From NCBI GenBank assembly GCA_015200025.1, contig CP054186.1, positions 1,934,001 to 1,998,000 on the forward strand: a stretch of DNA of 64,000 bases, given 5' to 3'. A program made the translations under genes and the position numbers. The notes beneath the pieces are model-generated. The model ran no database searches. It was not told the origin of the DNA and saw only the letters and a program-made list of their open reading frames with translations. Source of the DNA: Phycisphaeraceae bacterium. Lineage in GTDB: Bacteria > Planctomycetota > Phycisphaerae > Phycisphaerales > UBA1924. Shown piece by piece: positions 9,065-16,800 of this stretch (its first letter is position 1; each line of letters opens with the position of its first letter).

Positions 9065-10233
9065 GGCTGACTCCAGTTGCTCCAGCGGTCCAGGAACATC
9101 TCATAGTCCAACGAATCGGCCACGCCGTCGCGGTTCACGTCGGCCGCGGGCAACTTGTCGGCCAAAGCCCTCAGGAAAGAATCCAGGTCGGCGTCGTCCA
9201 CGAGGCCGTCGCGGTCGAAGTCCGCGATCGGGTTCGGGAGCGTCGGGAAGACCGAGAGCCCGCTGAGCAACGACCCGCCGTTCCCGATCCGGAGTTGCGT
9301 GGCCGAGGCGTTCCGCTCGACGGGGAGGACCATCCAGGCGCCCTCGGGCAGCCGGGCGGGCAGCGCGGCGCTGCCCGTGGACACGAAGTGGACCCGCATC
9401 GCCAGGGTCCCCCGGCCGTCGGCGTCGAGCGTCATCGCGTTGTGCATGCAGGATGTGTCCAGGGTCATCGCGTACGTCGAGCCCCCGAGGTTGATCACCA
9501 GCCTGGCGTCCGTGGGCGCGTAGGCGCCCGAGGTGTCGACCGCCGTCGAGGAGATCGACAGCGAGCCTTCCACCGTCCCGGTCAGCGTCATCCCGCTCGC
9601 TGTCAGGCACATCGTCGAGCCCGGCACGACGGCGTAGGTCACGCGGCCGTTGGCCTGGAAGTCTCCGGGGGCCGTCGCCACCGCGAGGCCCTTGTCCTGA
9701 TCCGCGGCCAGCGCGGCGTTCCCGGCGGCCTCGGGGAGGTACTTCCGGTCGTTGACGATCACATAATCCTGCGGCACGATCGAACCCTCGGAGCGCAGCT
9801 CGATCGAGAAGCACACGCTCTCGTCCTTCCCCAGGACCATCTCCGAGTTCACGACCATGCCGAGCGCGCCGATGACCGGCCTGTTCAAGGGCTTCAGAAG
9901 CTCCTTGAGCGCGTCGAGGGCCTCCTTGATGCGTTGCGAACTCCCGGTGGCGCACGCCGATAGATAGTTGGCGTACGCGGTGACCAGGGCTGTCTGCTGG
10001 TTCTGGGCGTTGGTGATGCACGCCGCACGGAGTGTCGGGTCTGGGATGGTATCGCACGCTTTAAAGTTCCGATCGTTGGCCCGATCGATCATTTCTTGAA
10101 GCGATTTCTTGTCGGAGTCCGAGCAGCACCCGCTCACGCTCAGGGCGGCGCCCGCCGCCAGGAAGGCCAGCGAAACCCGGAGACCGTGACGGAATCCCGC
10201 TCGCGGACGGAGGAACGATCGTGGGCTATTCAT
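9061..10233 (-). CDS. Lipoprotein with C-terminal dockerin-like EF-hand pair
   Basis: The 390-residue product starts at ATG 10233. A signal peptide ends in the lipobox SVSGC, followed by a second Cys and a charged region. The central part is beta-rich with no recognised domain; several Cys residues could form disulfides. The C terminus carries two calcium-loop-like repeats, DFDRDGLVDDADLDSF and DVNRDGVADSLDYEMF, as in dockerin type I modules. This form is more divergent than the DFFDLDAF type seen on other proteins here. It is the first gene of a two-gene operon with the overlapping lipoprotein and has a good sigma-70 promoter. Confidence 0.82.
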   Translation of the reverse strand: MNSPRSFLRPRAGFRHGLRVSLAFLAAGAALSVSGCCSDSDKKSLQEMIDRANDRNFKACDTIPDPTLRAACITNAQNQQTALVTAYANYLSACATGSSQRIKEALDALKELLKPLNRPVIGALGMVVNSEMVLGKDESVCFSIELRSEGSIVPQDYVIVNDRKYLPEAAGNAALAADQDKGLAVATAPGDFQANGRVTYAVVPGSTMCLTASGMTLTGTVEGSLSISSTAVDTSGAYAPTDARLVINLGGSTYAMTLDTSCMHNAMTLDADGRGTLAMRVHFVSTGSAALPARLPEGAWMVLPVERNASATQLRIGNGGSLLSGLSVFPTLPNPIADFDRDGLVDDADLDSFLRALADKLPAADVNRDGVADSLDYEMFLDRWSNWSQP

Positions 10234-10282
10234 GTGTTGCACCTCGGCATGATGGTCCGGGACGGATCGACCCGATCGCTTT

Positions 10283-10311
10283 ACGCTACATCGTTCATGA
10301 GAATGTGTCAA
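10283..10311 (-). promoter_or_regulatory. Sigma-70-type promoter of the lipoprotein operon
   Basis: On the minus strand a perfect -35 TTGACA (10306-10311), a 17-bp spacer and TAGCGT (10283-10288) precede the ATG at 10233 by about 50 nt. This is the best consensus match seen in the window. Confidence 0.7.
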
Positions 10312-10688
10312 GAGTCGCTCGGCGAAGAGGTCATAAAAAGTGCCAAGACGTATGTAAGTAAAGACGGGATCCACGGTTACGCGCACGCGCCGTTCCCGAT
10401 CAGTGGTTCATTCTCGGGCGGCGTTATCAGGTTCCGCCAACGGTCAGCGTGTGATGTTGCTTCGGGCACCCGCGTGTGCGTCGTTCCCACACCCCCGCCC
10501 GGACGGGCGCATCGCCGTGCCCCTCGACCGTCCCGGCCGGTCAAGCACAAATCGGTCCGTTGAGCGACGGATGCGCCGGAGTCGGGCACGCGAGGCCGAC
10601 CGCGTCCGGATCGCGTCGGGCCGCCGATCGCGTGGCGCGAGCGGGTCTGGGGCCCCGTGAAGCCGGTGCGGGCCGACGGGCCGCGGGG

Positions 10689-10694
10689 TAGGCT
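10689..10694 (+). promoter_or_regulatory. TANNNT -10 box close to the start, probable leaderless mRNA
   Basis: TAGGCT ends 6 nt before the ATG at 10701, so transcription would start at or next to the start codon. No Shine-Dalgarno sequence is present. Confidence 0.45.
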
Positions 10695-10700
10695 ACCGGC

Positions 10701-11582
10701 ATGAACCTGGACCTCTCCGGCAAGCGAGCCTTGGTCTGCGGCGGTTCGGCCGGGATCGGGTTGGCCTGCGCCGTCGAACTGGCCTCGCTCGGGGCCTCCG
10801 TCACGCTCGCCGCCCGCGACCCCGACCGCCTCGCCTCGGCCCTGGCCTTGCTCCCGGTCCCCGGGACGGCTTCGGCCCTGTCCGGCTCGGCCGGCGGGGT
10901 GATGGCCCCCGATCGCGCCGCGGGCGGAATCGGTGGCAGTGGGGGTGGTGGGGGTGGTGGGGGGCGGCACGAGGCGCTCGTGATGGACATGGCCAAGCCC
11001 GAGGAGGTCCGCTCTGTCGCCTCGCTCGCCCTGGCCGGGGGGGCGGTGTTCCATATCCTGGTCAACAACACCGGGGGCCCGCCCGCCGGCGCGATGATCG
11101 ACGCCACCCCGGGCCAACTCCAAGCCGCCTTCAACGCCTTGGTCCTCTCGGCCCACCACCTGGCGCAATTGCTCGTCCCCGGGATGCGCTCGGCCGGCTA
11201 CGGGCGGATCATCAATATCGAGAGCACGAGCGTCAAGCAGCCCATCCCGGGGCTGGGGCTGAGCAACGCGGTGCGTGCGGCGGCGGCGAACTGGGCGAAG
11301 ACACTCTCCATGGAACTGGCCGGTTCGGGGATCACGGTGAACAACGTGCTCCCGGGCTACACCGACACGGATCGGTTGCGGTCGCTCTTTGAGGGGCGGG
11401 CGGGCCGCGAGGGGCGCGGCGCGGATGATGTGCGGGCCGAGGTCATCGCCTCGATCCCCGCCGGTCGGCTCGGGAAGCCCGAGGAGGTCGCCGCGGCGGT
11501 GGCGTTCCTGGCGAGCCCGGCGGCCGCGTACATCAACGGGATCAACCTGCCGGTCGACGGCGGTCGGCTCGGGTCGCTCTAA
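10701..11582 (+). CDS. Short-chain dehydrogenase/reductase family protein, atypical catalytic site
   Basis: The 293-residue product has a Rossmann fold with the glycine motif GGSAGIG (residues 14-20), NNTGG (about 122-126) and a C terminus of the SDR type (LPVDGGR). The position of the catalytic Tyr-x-x-x-Lys appears to hold Ser188 and Arg192 (LSNAVRAA). As I recall, a subfamily of FabG-like SDRs also lacks the tyrosine, so reductase activity is uncertain. Residues about 75-88 are almost pure glycine, encoded by a G-rich tract between strands of the fold; this looks like repeat expansion in a loop. Substrate unknown. Confidence 0.85.
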   Translation: MNLDLSGKRALVCGGSAGIGLACAVELASLGASVTLAARDPDRLASALALLPVPGTASALSGSAGGVMAPDRAAGGIGGSGGGGGGGGRHEALVMDMAKPEEVRSVASLALAGGAVFHILVNNTGGPPAGAMIDATPGQLQAAFNALVLSAHHLAQLLVPGMRSAGYGRIINIESTSVKQPIPGLGLSNAVRAAAANWAKTLSMELAGSGITVNNVLPGYTDTDRLRSLFEGRAGREGRGADDVRAEVIASIPAGRLGKPEEVAAAVAFLASPAAAYINGINLPVDGGRLGSL

Positions 11583-11588
11583 TCCGCC

Positions 11589-12572
11589 TCAGCCCGCGGG
11601 GTTGACGCAGTTCTCCGCCCGCCCCGTGGCCGCGTAGACCTGGATCACACGCACCGTCTCGCGGGCGATGGCTTCCTGGGCCTGGTCGGTGCTCGCTCCG
11701 CAGTGGTGCGTGCAATACACCCCGGGGAGGGCGGCGGTCTCGTTCTTCCACTCCGCCTGGGCCGCGGGGGGCTGGTTGTCGAACACGTCGAGCCCCGCGC
11801 GGAGGCCCTTGGACCGGACGGCGTCGCGCAGGGCGGCCTCGTCGACGATCGACCCCCGGCTCGTGTTGATGAAGTACGACCCCGGACGCATCGCGTCGAA
11901 AAAGGTCTTCCCGATCAGGCGGTTGGTGTCCGCCGCCGCGGGCAGGTGGATCGAGACCGCGTGGCTCGCCGACGCCAGCGACAGCAGCGCCGGCGTGTCG
12001 TTCCCGCCCCAGCGGGCCCCCAGGTCCCGCGCGTGCTCGGGCGTGATGCTCCGGCTCCAGGCCACCACGTCCATCTCGAACGCGACGGCCCTCTTGATCA
12101 CCGCCCGCCCGATGGCCCCGCACCCCACCACGCCCAGCGTCATCCCCTTGAGCCCACGGGCCTTGGCGAACTCCTTCTTGTTCCATGACCCGCCCCGCGC
12201 CGCGATGGTCTGGTCCGCCAGCCGGCGGTCGCACTCGAGCAGCAGGCCCATCGTCAGCTCGGCGACCGCGACCGAGTTCATCCCCGGGCAGTTGGCCACG
12301 CGCACCCCGCGCATCGTCGCCGCACCCACGTCGATGTTGTCCACCCCGGCCCCCGCCCGCACGATCAGCCCCACCCCCGCGTCCGCCGCCGCGTTCACAC
12401 CCGCCGCGGGGACCTTCGTCGAACGGACTACCAGCACCCTCGGCGTGCCCTCGGCCACGAGCTTGGGGATCGCGTCCGTCCCGCACCCGGGGTGGTACTG
12501 AACCTCGTAACCCAGCGAGGCCAGGGCGTCGAGCCCGGCTTTCTCGAACGCGTCGGCGAGAAGGACCTTCAT
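11589..12572 (-). CDS. D-3-phosphoglycerate dehydrogenase-like 2-hydroxyacid dehydrogenase
   Basis: The 327-residue product has the short form of the family, without ACT domain. It has the substrate-binding RAGAGVDNID segment, the NAD-binding glycine motif GVVGCGAIGRA (middle), NTSRGSIVDEAAL with the catalytic Arg region, a Glu in the following segment, and a terminal CTHHCGAST containing the catalytic His. SerA-type enzymes oxidise 3-phosphoglycerate in serine synthesis, which is the best guess; other D-2-hydroxyacids are possible. It is convergent with the SDR gene (6 nt apart) and divergent from rsmA. Its start is preceded by TATGAT, suggesting a leaderless transcript. Confidence 0.85.
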   Translation of the reverse strand: MKVLLADAFEKAGLDALASLGYEVQYHPGCGTDAIPKLVAEGTPRVLVVRSTKVPAAGVNAAADAGVGLIVRAGAGVDNIDVGAATMRGVRVANCPGMNSVAVAELTMGLLLECDRRLADQTIAARGGSWNKKEFAKARGLKGMTLGVVGCGAIGRAVIKRAVAFEMDVVAWSRSITPEHARDLGARWGGNDTPALLSLASASHAVSIHLPAAADTNRLIGKTFFDAMRPGSYFINTSRGSIVDEAALRDAVRSKGLRAGLDVFDNQPPAAQAEWKNETAALPGVYCTHHCGASTDQAQEAIARETVRVIQVYAATGRAENCVNPAG

Positions 12573-12578
12573 GGGCGG

Positions 12579-12584
12579 ATCATA
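12579..12584 (-). promoter_or_regulatory. TANNNT -10 box close to the start, probable leaderless mRNA
   Basis: On the minus strand TATGAT ends 6 nt before the ATG at 12572, with no Shine-Dalgarno between. This is a strong -10 match. Confidence 0.5.
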
Positions 12585-12620
12585 CCTCCCCGGGCCGCGC
12601 ACGGGCCCTACAACACCCCC

Positions 12621-13436
12621 GTGCAGACCCTCGCCGAGATCCGACGACTGCTCGACGAGCGCGGGCTCTCGCCCAAGCGCAGCCTCGGGCAGAACTTCCT
12701 CATCGACCACAACCTCATCCGACGCCTCGTCGAGGCCTCGGGCGTCGGGCCGGGGTCCCTCGTCCTCGAGGTCGGCCCCGGGACCGGGACCATGACCGAG
12801 GAACTCCTCGACCGCGGGGCGAGCGTCGTTGCCTGCGAACTCGATGACGGGCTGGCCTCGCTCCTCGAAGACCGCCTCGGGGCCCGGGCCGGGTTCACCC
12901 TCGTCCGCGGGGATTGCCTGGAGAGCAAGCGAGAGGTCTCGCGGGCGGTCATGGGGGCGTTGGGAGGCCGCGCGTTTGTGCTGGTGTCCAACCTCCCCTA
13001 CGGCGCCGGGACCCCCCTGATGCTCGCGCTCATGACGCGGCACCCCGAATGCTCGGGGATGTGGGTGACCGTGCAGCGCGAGGTCGCCGATCGCCTCCTG
13101 GCGTCGCCGGGCTCGGACGAGTACGGGTCGATCAGCGTGGTCGCCTCGGCGGTGTGCACGGTCCGGCGGGTGGCGTCGCTCCCGCCCGAGTGTTTCTGGC
13201 CCAGGCCCGAGGTCGCCAGCGCGATGGTGGAACTGGTCCGGCGTCCCGTGCCGCTCACGCGCGACCCTTCCGGCCTTGCGGACCTCTGTCGGACGCTCTT
13301 TGCGTCCCGCCGCAAGCAGATCGGCGCGGTCCTGCGGGGCCTGGGGATGGTGGATCGTCTCCCCCCGGGTGTTGACCCCACGGAGCGGGCCGAGAACCTC
13401 CCGCCGGGCGTGATCGTCTCGATGATGTCGCCGTGA
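12621..13436 (+). CDS. rsmA: 16S rRNA (adenine(1518)-N(6)/adenine(1519)-N(6))-dimethyltransferase
   Basis: RsmA (KsgA) dimethylates two adjacent adenosines near the 3' end of 16S rRNA late in 30S assembly. The 271-residue product has the N-terminal LSPKRSLGQNFLIDHNLI, the SAM-binding LEVGPGTGTMTEEL (about 49-62) and the catalytic NLPY motif (124-127). The C-terminal helical region contains FASRRKQI. The GTG at 12621 gives the usual family length; no ATG fits the conserved start. It faces away from the dehydrogenase gene with 48 nt between. Confidence 0.93.
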   Translation: MQTLAEIRRLLDERGLSPKRSLGQNFLIDHNLIRRLVEASGVGPGSLVLEVGPGTGTMTEELLDRGASVVACELDDGLASLLEDRLGARAGFTLVRGDCLESKREVSRAVMGALGGRAFVLVSNLPYGAGTPLMLALMTRHPECSGMWVTVQREVADRLLASPGSDEYGSISVVASAVCTVRRVASLPPECFWPRPEVASAMVELVRRPVPLTRDPSGLADLCRTLFASRRKQIGAVLRGLGMVDRLPPGVDPTERAENLPPGVIVSMMSP

Positions 13437-13485
13437 GGGTTGCCCCCGCGGCGTGATCGGTGGTACGTTGAGAGGGTACGAAGCG

Positions 13486-14454
13486 ATGCAACCACCGCAC
13501 GACCCGATGACGATCGACCCGCACGACCTGGCGCTGACCGCCGAGCCGGAGATCCGCGAGGCCTGCGGCGGCCGGCTGGGGCCCGTCGAGTGGTTCCGCT
13601 CCGCGTGGCAGTCGTCCGGGTCGGCGACCGGGTTCGCGTCGTGGAGCGCCGATCCCGGGCCGGGGCCCGCCGGGGCCATGATCAAAATCCCTGTCTCCGA
13701 GGGCGAGCTCCGCTGGACGCGCGACATCGCCGGGGTCGACGACGACCCCCCGGTACCCCGCGTCCTGGGGCACGGGGAGACGGCCGCGGGAAAGCCGGTC
13801 CGCTGGCTCGTGGTCGAACGCCTCGCGGGCAAGCCTCTTTCCGCCGGGCTCGACGAACGCGGCGCGACCGACCTGATCGCGACGACGTTCGCGTTCCACG
13901 CCGCCGCGGCGAAGGTCCGCCCCGTCGACGAGGCGCCCAAGCCTGTCGATTGGGCCGACGCGGTCCACCGGGCCCGGGAAGCGGTCAAGACCCACGGGAT
14001 GCCCGAGCCGGGACGGTGGGCCGAGGCCCTCCGGCATATCGAGAAAGCGGCCGGGCACCTCGCCGCTCGGTGGGAAGCCAGACCGATCAACACGTGGTGC
14101 CACGGCGACCTCCACCCCGGGAACGCCCTCCGCCGCGGGGGGCACACCGGCCGCTGCGTGCTCGTCGATCTGGACCTGGTCCACGCGGGGCACTGGATCG
14201 AGGACGCGGTCTACTTCGAGCGGCAGTACTGGGGGCACATGGACTTGCTTGGCGGGGTCAAACCGGTCTCGGCGCTGGCCCGGCTCCGGCGTGAGGCCGG
14301 GTACCTCGACGACGGGAACTACGCCGACCTGGCCAACGTCCGCCGGGTGCTGATGGCGGCGCTGGTCCCCCTCTTCTTTGACCGTGAGCACAACGCCAAG
14401 TACGTCAGAGCGGCCGTCGAAACCATCGAGCGCACCCTGCCCCAGATCAAATGA
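13486..14454 (+). CDS. Aminoglycoside phosphotransferase (APH)-fold kinase family protein
   Basis: The 322-residue product resembles the APH/choline kinase superfamily. The catalytic loop is visible as CHGDLHPGN, and LVDLDLVHAGHW supplies the metal-binding Asp equivalent to DFG. The N-terminal lobe is less conserved (MIKIPVSEGELRW). Such enzymes phosphorylate hydroxyl groups of small molecules; real antibiotic resistance is unlikely from context. The chosen ATG at 13486 follows GAGAGG by about 11 nt; an in-frame ATG at 13453 is possible. It lies 49 nt after rsmA on the same strand, so co-transcription is possible. Confidence 0.8.
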   Translation: MQPPHDPMTIDPHDLALTAEPEIREACGGRLGPVEWFRSAWQSSGSATGFASWSADPGPGPAGAMIKIPVSEGELRWTRDIAGVDDDPPVPRVLGHGETAAGKPVRWLVVERLAGKPLSAGLDERGATDLIATTFAFHAAAAKVRPVDEAPKPVDWADAVHRAREAVKTHGMPEPGRWAEALRHIEKAAGHLAARWEARPINTWCHGDLHPGNALRRGGHTGRCVLVDLDLVHAGHWIEDAVYFERQYWGHMDLLGGVKPVSALARLRREAGYLDDGNYADLANVRRVLMAALVPLFFDREHNAKYVRAAVETIERTLPQIK

Positions 14455-14586
14455 CCCGCGGCTCTGGAAAAGGTCCTACCAAAGAACGAACTTTGTGTTG
14501 GGCTTGCCCCAACGCCCGGTTGGGGTGAAGATAGGAGGCCGCCCGACCGGCATCGGGATCTCGTAGGGGCGGCGAAAGGACGTTGC

Positions 14587-14778
14587 GTGGAAGCATTCGA
14601 CCGACTCAAAAGCCTCGTGGCCGACGTCGAGCCCGACCTGATGAAGTGGGCGGGGGGCAACAAGGCCGCGGGCGTCCGCGTCCGCAAGACCATGCAGGAA
14701 ATCAAGGACGCGGCCCAGGACGTGCGGGTCGCCATCCTCGGGAACCGAGATGCAGGCGACGACAAGCCAAACGAGTAA
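14587..14778 (+). CDS. Histone H1-like (HC1-type) small protein
   Basis: This 63-residue protein matches the pattern of bacterial histone H1-like proteins: FDRLKSLVADVEPDLMKW, then GGNKAAGVRVRKTMQEIKD, then AAQDVRVAIL. The conserved GN(K/Q)AAGxRVRK core is characteristic of the HC1 family, whose best-known member compacts the chlamydial chromosome. A role in nucleoid organisation is inferred. The start is GTG at 14587 with GAAAGGA upstream. A hairpin (CCCCAAC/GTTGGGG, 14507-14525) lies in the region upstream. Its last 29 nt overlap the next gene in another frame, so the two are probably coupled. Confidence 0.75.
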   Translation: MEAFDRLKSLVADVEPDLMKWAGGNKAAGVRVRKTMQEIKDAAQDVRVAILGNRDAGDDKPNE

Positions 14779-15298
14779 ACCCGTGGCGGACCGGGAATCA
14801 GCGGGCCCCGACGACGGGCTGCCGCAGGAACTCCTCTTCGATCTCGCGGGCGTCGATTTCGCCGCCCGGATCGCCGGGAAGCCCGAGATCGCGTCGCTCA
14901 TCGCGCACCGCGGGGAGATGGCCCTGCTCGACTCGATCGTCTGGATGCGCGACGAGGGCGCCCAGGGCATCGGGCTCAAGCACGTCCGGCCGGACGAGTT
15001 CTGGTGCGCCGGGCATTTCCCGGGCAAGCCCGTTTTCCCGGGCGTCCTCCAGATCGAGGCGGGGGCGCAGCTCGCCGCGTTCCTCTACTACCGCCGGTCC
15101 CGCGCCCAGGGCACCAGCGTCTTCCTGCGCATCGACAACGCCAGCTTCCGGTCCATGGTCGTCCCGGGCGACGACCTCTTCATCCTCTGCAAGGACGTCA
15201 AGTTCGGCCGACGCCGCTTCGTCTGCGATGTGCAGGGGCTCGTCCGCGGACGCATCGCCTTCGAAGCCCGCCTGGGCGGGATGACCATGAACCTCTGA
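14750..15298 (+). CDS. FabZ-like (3R)-hydroxyacyl-ACP dehydratase, hotdog fold
   Basis: The 182-residue product has the FabZ/FabA hotdog features: HRGEMALLD (about 53-61), the catalytic-His motif GHFPGKPVFPGVLQIEAGAQ with His89, and the acidic residue Glu103. FabZ removes water from 3-hydroxyacyl-ACP in fatty-acid elongation; planctomycetes often carry several such paralogs, so this may be an accessory copy. About 35 N-terminal residues precede the usual start; GTG at 14783 is an alternative start. It overlaps the H1-like gene by 29 nt, an unusual pairing. Confidence 0.82.
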   Translation: MQATTSQTSKPVADRESAGPDDGLPQELLFDLAGVDFAARIAGKPEIASLIAHRGEMALLDSIVWMRDEGAQGIGLKHVRPDEFWCAGHFPGKPVFPGVLQIEAGAQLAAFLYYRRSRAQGTSVFLRIDNASFRSMVVPGDDLFILCKDVKFGRRRFVCDVQGLVRGRIAFEARLGGMTMNL

Positions 15299-15400
15299 CC
15301 CGCCCCCCTCGACCCCGCCGCCCCCGCCCCACAACCCTCAACCCGGGCCCGGCCCGCGCCGATAATCCTCCACCCGACCCCGCGTCGCGGCGGAGCACCC

Positions 15401-16384
15401 ATGCGCGATCCTTACCCGCTCGTCTTTGCCCCCATCCTCAAGGACAAAGTCTGGGGCGGGCGACAACTCGAACGATTCGGGAAGCCCCTCCCGCCCGGCG
15501 TCATGATCGGCGAGAGCTGGGAGCTCGCCGACCTCGATTCGACCTCCGCCTCCGGCGCCGGCGGCGGCTCGGCGCACTCCCCCATCACCAATGGCCCGCT
15601 CGCCGGGCGCACCCTCCGCGACGCGCTCCGGCTCTGGGGGCCCGCCCTCCTGGGCCACTCCGTGCCCACGCCGCAGGGCGGGTTTCCCCTCCTGGTCAAG
15701 TTCCTCGACGCCCGCGAGAACCTCTCCGTCCAGGTCCACCCCAGCCCCGCCTACGCCGAGGCCCACCCCGACGCCGCCCTCAAAACCGAGTGCTGGTACA
15801 TCCTCGACGCCTTGCCCGGGAGCGTCATCTACAAGGGCGTCCGCCCCGGCGTCACGCGCGAGGTGTTCGCCCGGCACATCGACACCGGCGAGGTCGTCGC
15901 CGACCTCATCGCCGTCCCCGCCGTCCCGGGCGAGTGCCACAACCTCCCCAGCGGGACCTGCCACGCTCTGGGCGCCGGCGTCCTGGTCGCCGAGGTCCAG
16001 ACCCCCAGCGACACCACCTTCCGCGTCTTCGACTGGGGACGCGCCGGGCGCGAACTCCACGTCGCGCAGGCCCTCGAATGCATCGACTGGGGGCCCGCGC
16101 CCAGCGCCACGAGCCTCACGCCGGGTCAGCGCCGTGGCCGGTTGGTCTCGACCGAGTTCTTCACCGTCGACGGCGTCGAGCTCCCGGGGCCCGGCGCGGT
16201 CCCCCTGGACCCCGACCGCGCCACCGTCGTCATGATCCTCGCCGGCGAAGGTGTACTCGAATCGACCGGCACGGCCACCCCGCTGCGGACGGGGACGACG
16301 GCGTTGGTCCCCGCCTCGGTCTCGGGACGGACGACCCTCCGCGCCCACGCCCCGCTCAAGGCGCTGATCGCCACGGTCCCCTGA
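15401..16384 (+). CDS. manA: Mannose-6-phosphate isomerase, type I
   Basis: ManA interconverts fructose 6-phosphate and mannose 6-phosphate, feeding mannose use or sugar-nucleotide synthesis. The 327-residue product has the expected cupin zinc ligands: Gln111 and His113 (VQVHPS), Glu130 (KTECW) and His188 (GTCHALG). KDKVWGGRQL near the N terminus is typical of short bacterial class I enzymes. A short Gly/Ser insert (SASGAGGGSAH, about residues 49-59) is lineage-specific. It is monocistronic or loosely linked to the next gene, 33 nt downstream. Confidence 0.92.
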   Translation: MRDPYPLVFAPILKDKVWGGRQLERFGKPLPPGVMIGESWELADLDSTSASGAGGGSAHSPITNGPLAGRTLRDALRLWGPALLGHSVPTPQGGFPLLVKFLDARENLSVQVHPSPAYAEAHPDAALKTECWYILDALPGSVIYKGVRPGVTREVFARHIDTGEVVADLIAVPAVPGECHNLPSGTCHALGAGVLVAEVQTPSDTTFRVFDWGRAGRELHVAQALECIDWGPAPSATSLTPGQRRGRLVSTEFFTVDGVELPGPGAVPLDPDRATVVMILAGEGVLESTGTATPLRTGTTALVPASVSGRTTLRAHAPLKALIATVP

Positions 16385-16417
16385 CTCCCCGGGGCGTCGG
16401 CCGGCGAAGTCACCCGC

Positions 16418-16786
16418 GTGAACGACCGCCCGACGAAAGACTGCGAACGCTGCGGGCGGGTGATCACCTGGCGGAAAAAGTGGGAGCGCAACTGGGACGC
16501 CGTGCGCTTCTGCTCCGATCGGTGCCGGCGCCACAGGCCCGGCCCCGCCGACCTTCAACTCGAAGCGGCGATCCTCGGCCTGCTCGCCCGGCGCCCGCGC
16601 GGCGGGACGATCTGCCCGAGCGAGGCGGCCCGGGCGGTGGGCGGGGTCGCGTGGCGCGACCTCATGGAGCCCGCGCGGTCCGCGGCACGGCGCCTGGTCG
16701 CCGCCGGGAAAGCCGTCATCACGCAGCAGGGGCGGGTGGTCGATCCGTCCGCCGCGCGCGGGCCGATCCGCGTCCGTTCCGCCTGA
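16418..16786 (+). CDS. DUF2256-DUF3253 fusion protein
   Basis: The 122-residue product fuses two small uncharacterised domains. Residues about 8-40 form a DUF2256-like zinc-ribbon ([17 protein letters not shown] then [10 protein letters not shown]), with four cysteines. Residues about 46-118 form a DUF3253-like winged-helix domain ([39 protein letters not shown]). The pairing of a zinc ribbon with a winged helix suggests nucleic-acid binding, but this is inference. The start is GTG at 16418, because the conserved cysteine region begins shortly after it. It is convergent with astD. Confidence 0.8.
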   Translation: MNDRPTKDCERCGRVITWRKKWERNWDAVRFCSDRCRRHRPGPADLQLEAAILGLLARRPRGGTICPSEAARAVGGVAWRDLMEPARSAARRLVAAGKAVITQQGRVVDPSAARGPIRVRSA

Positions 16787-16800
16787 ACCGATGGGGCGGG

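Larger units (their letters stand above)
10234..10700. other. Intergenic region between divergent genes
   Basis: This 467-nt stretch separates the lipoprotein operon (minus strand) from the SDR gene (plus strand). It holds the operon's promoter near 10283-10311, a comparatively AT-rich segment around 10305-10375, and the TAGGCT box just before the SDR start. No coding sequence or RNA gene was recognised in the rest. Confidence 0.6.

Noticed and set aside
13486..14454. Antibiotic resistance (aminoglycoside phosphotransferase)
   Set aside because: The fold is shared by many small-molecule kinases; nothing in sequence or neighbours points to resistance.
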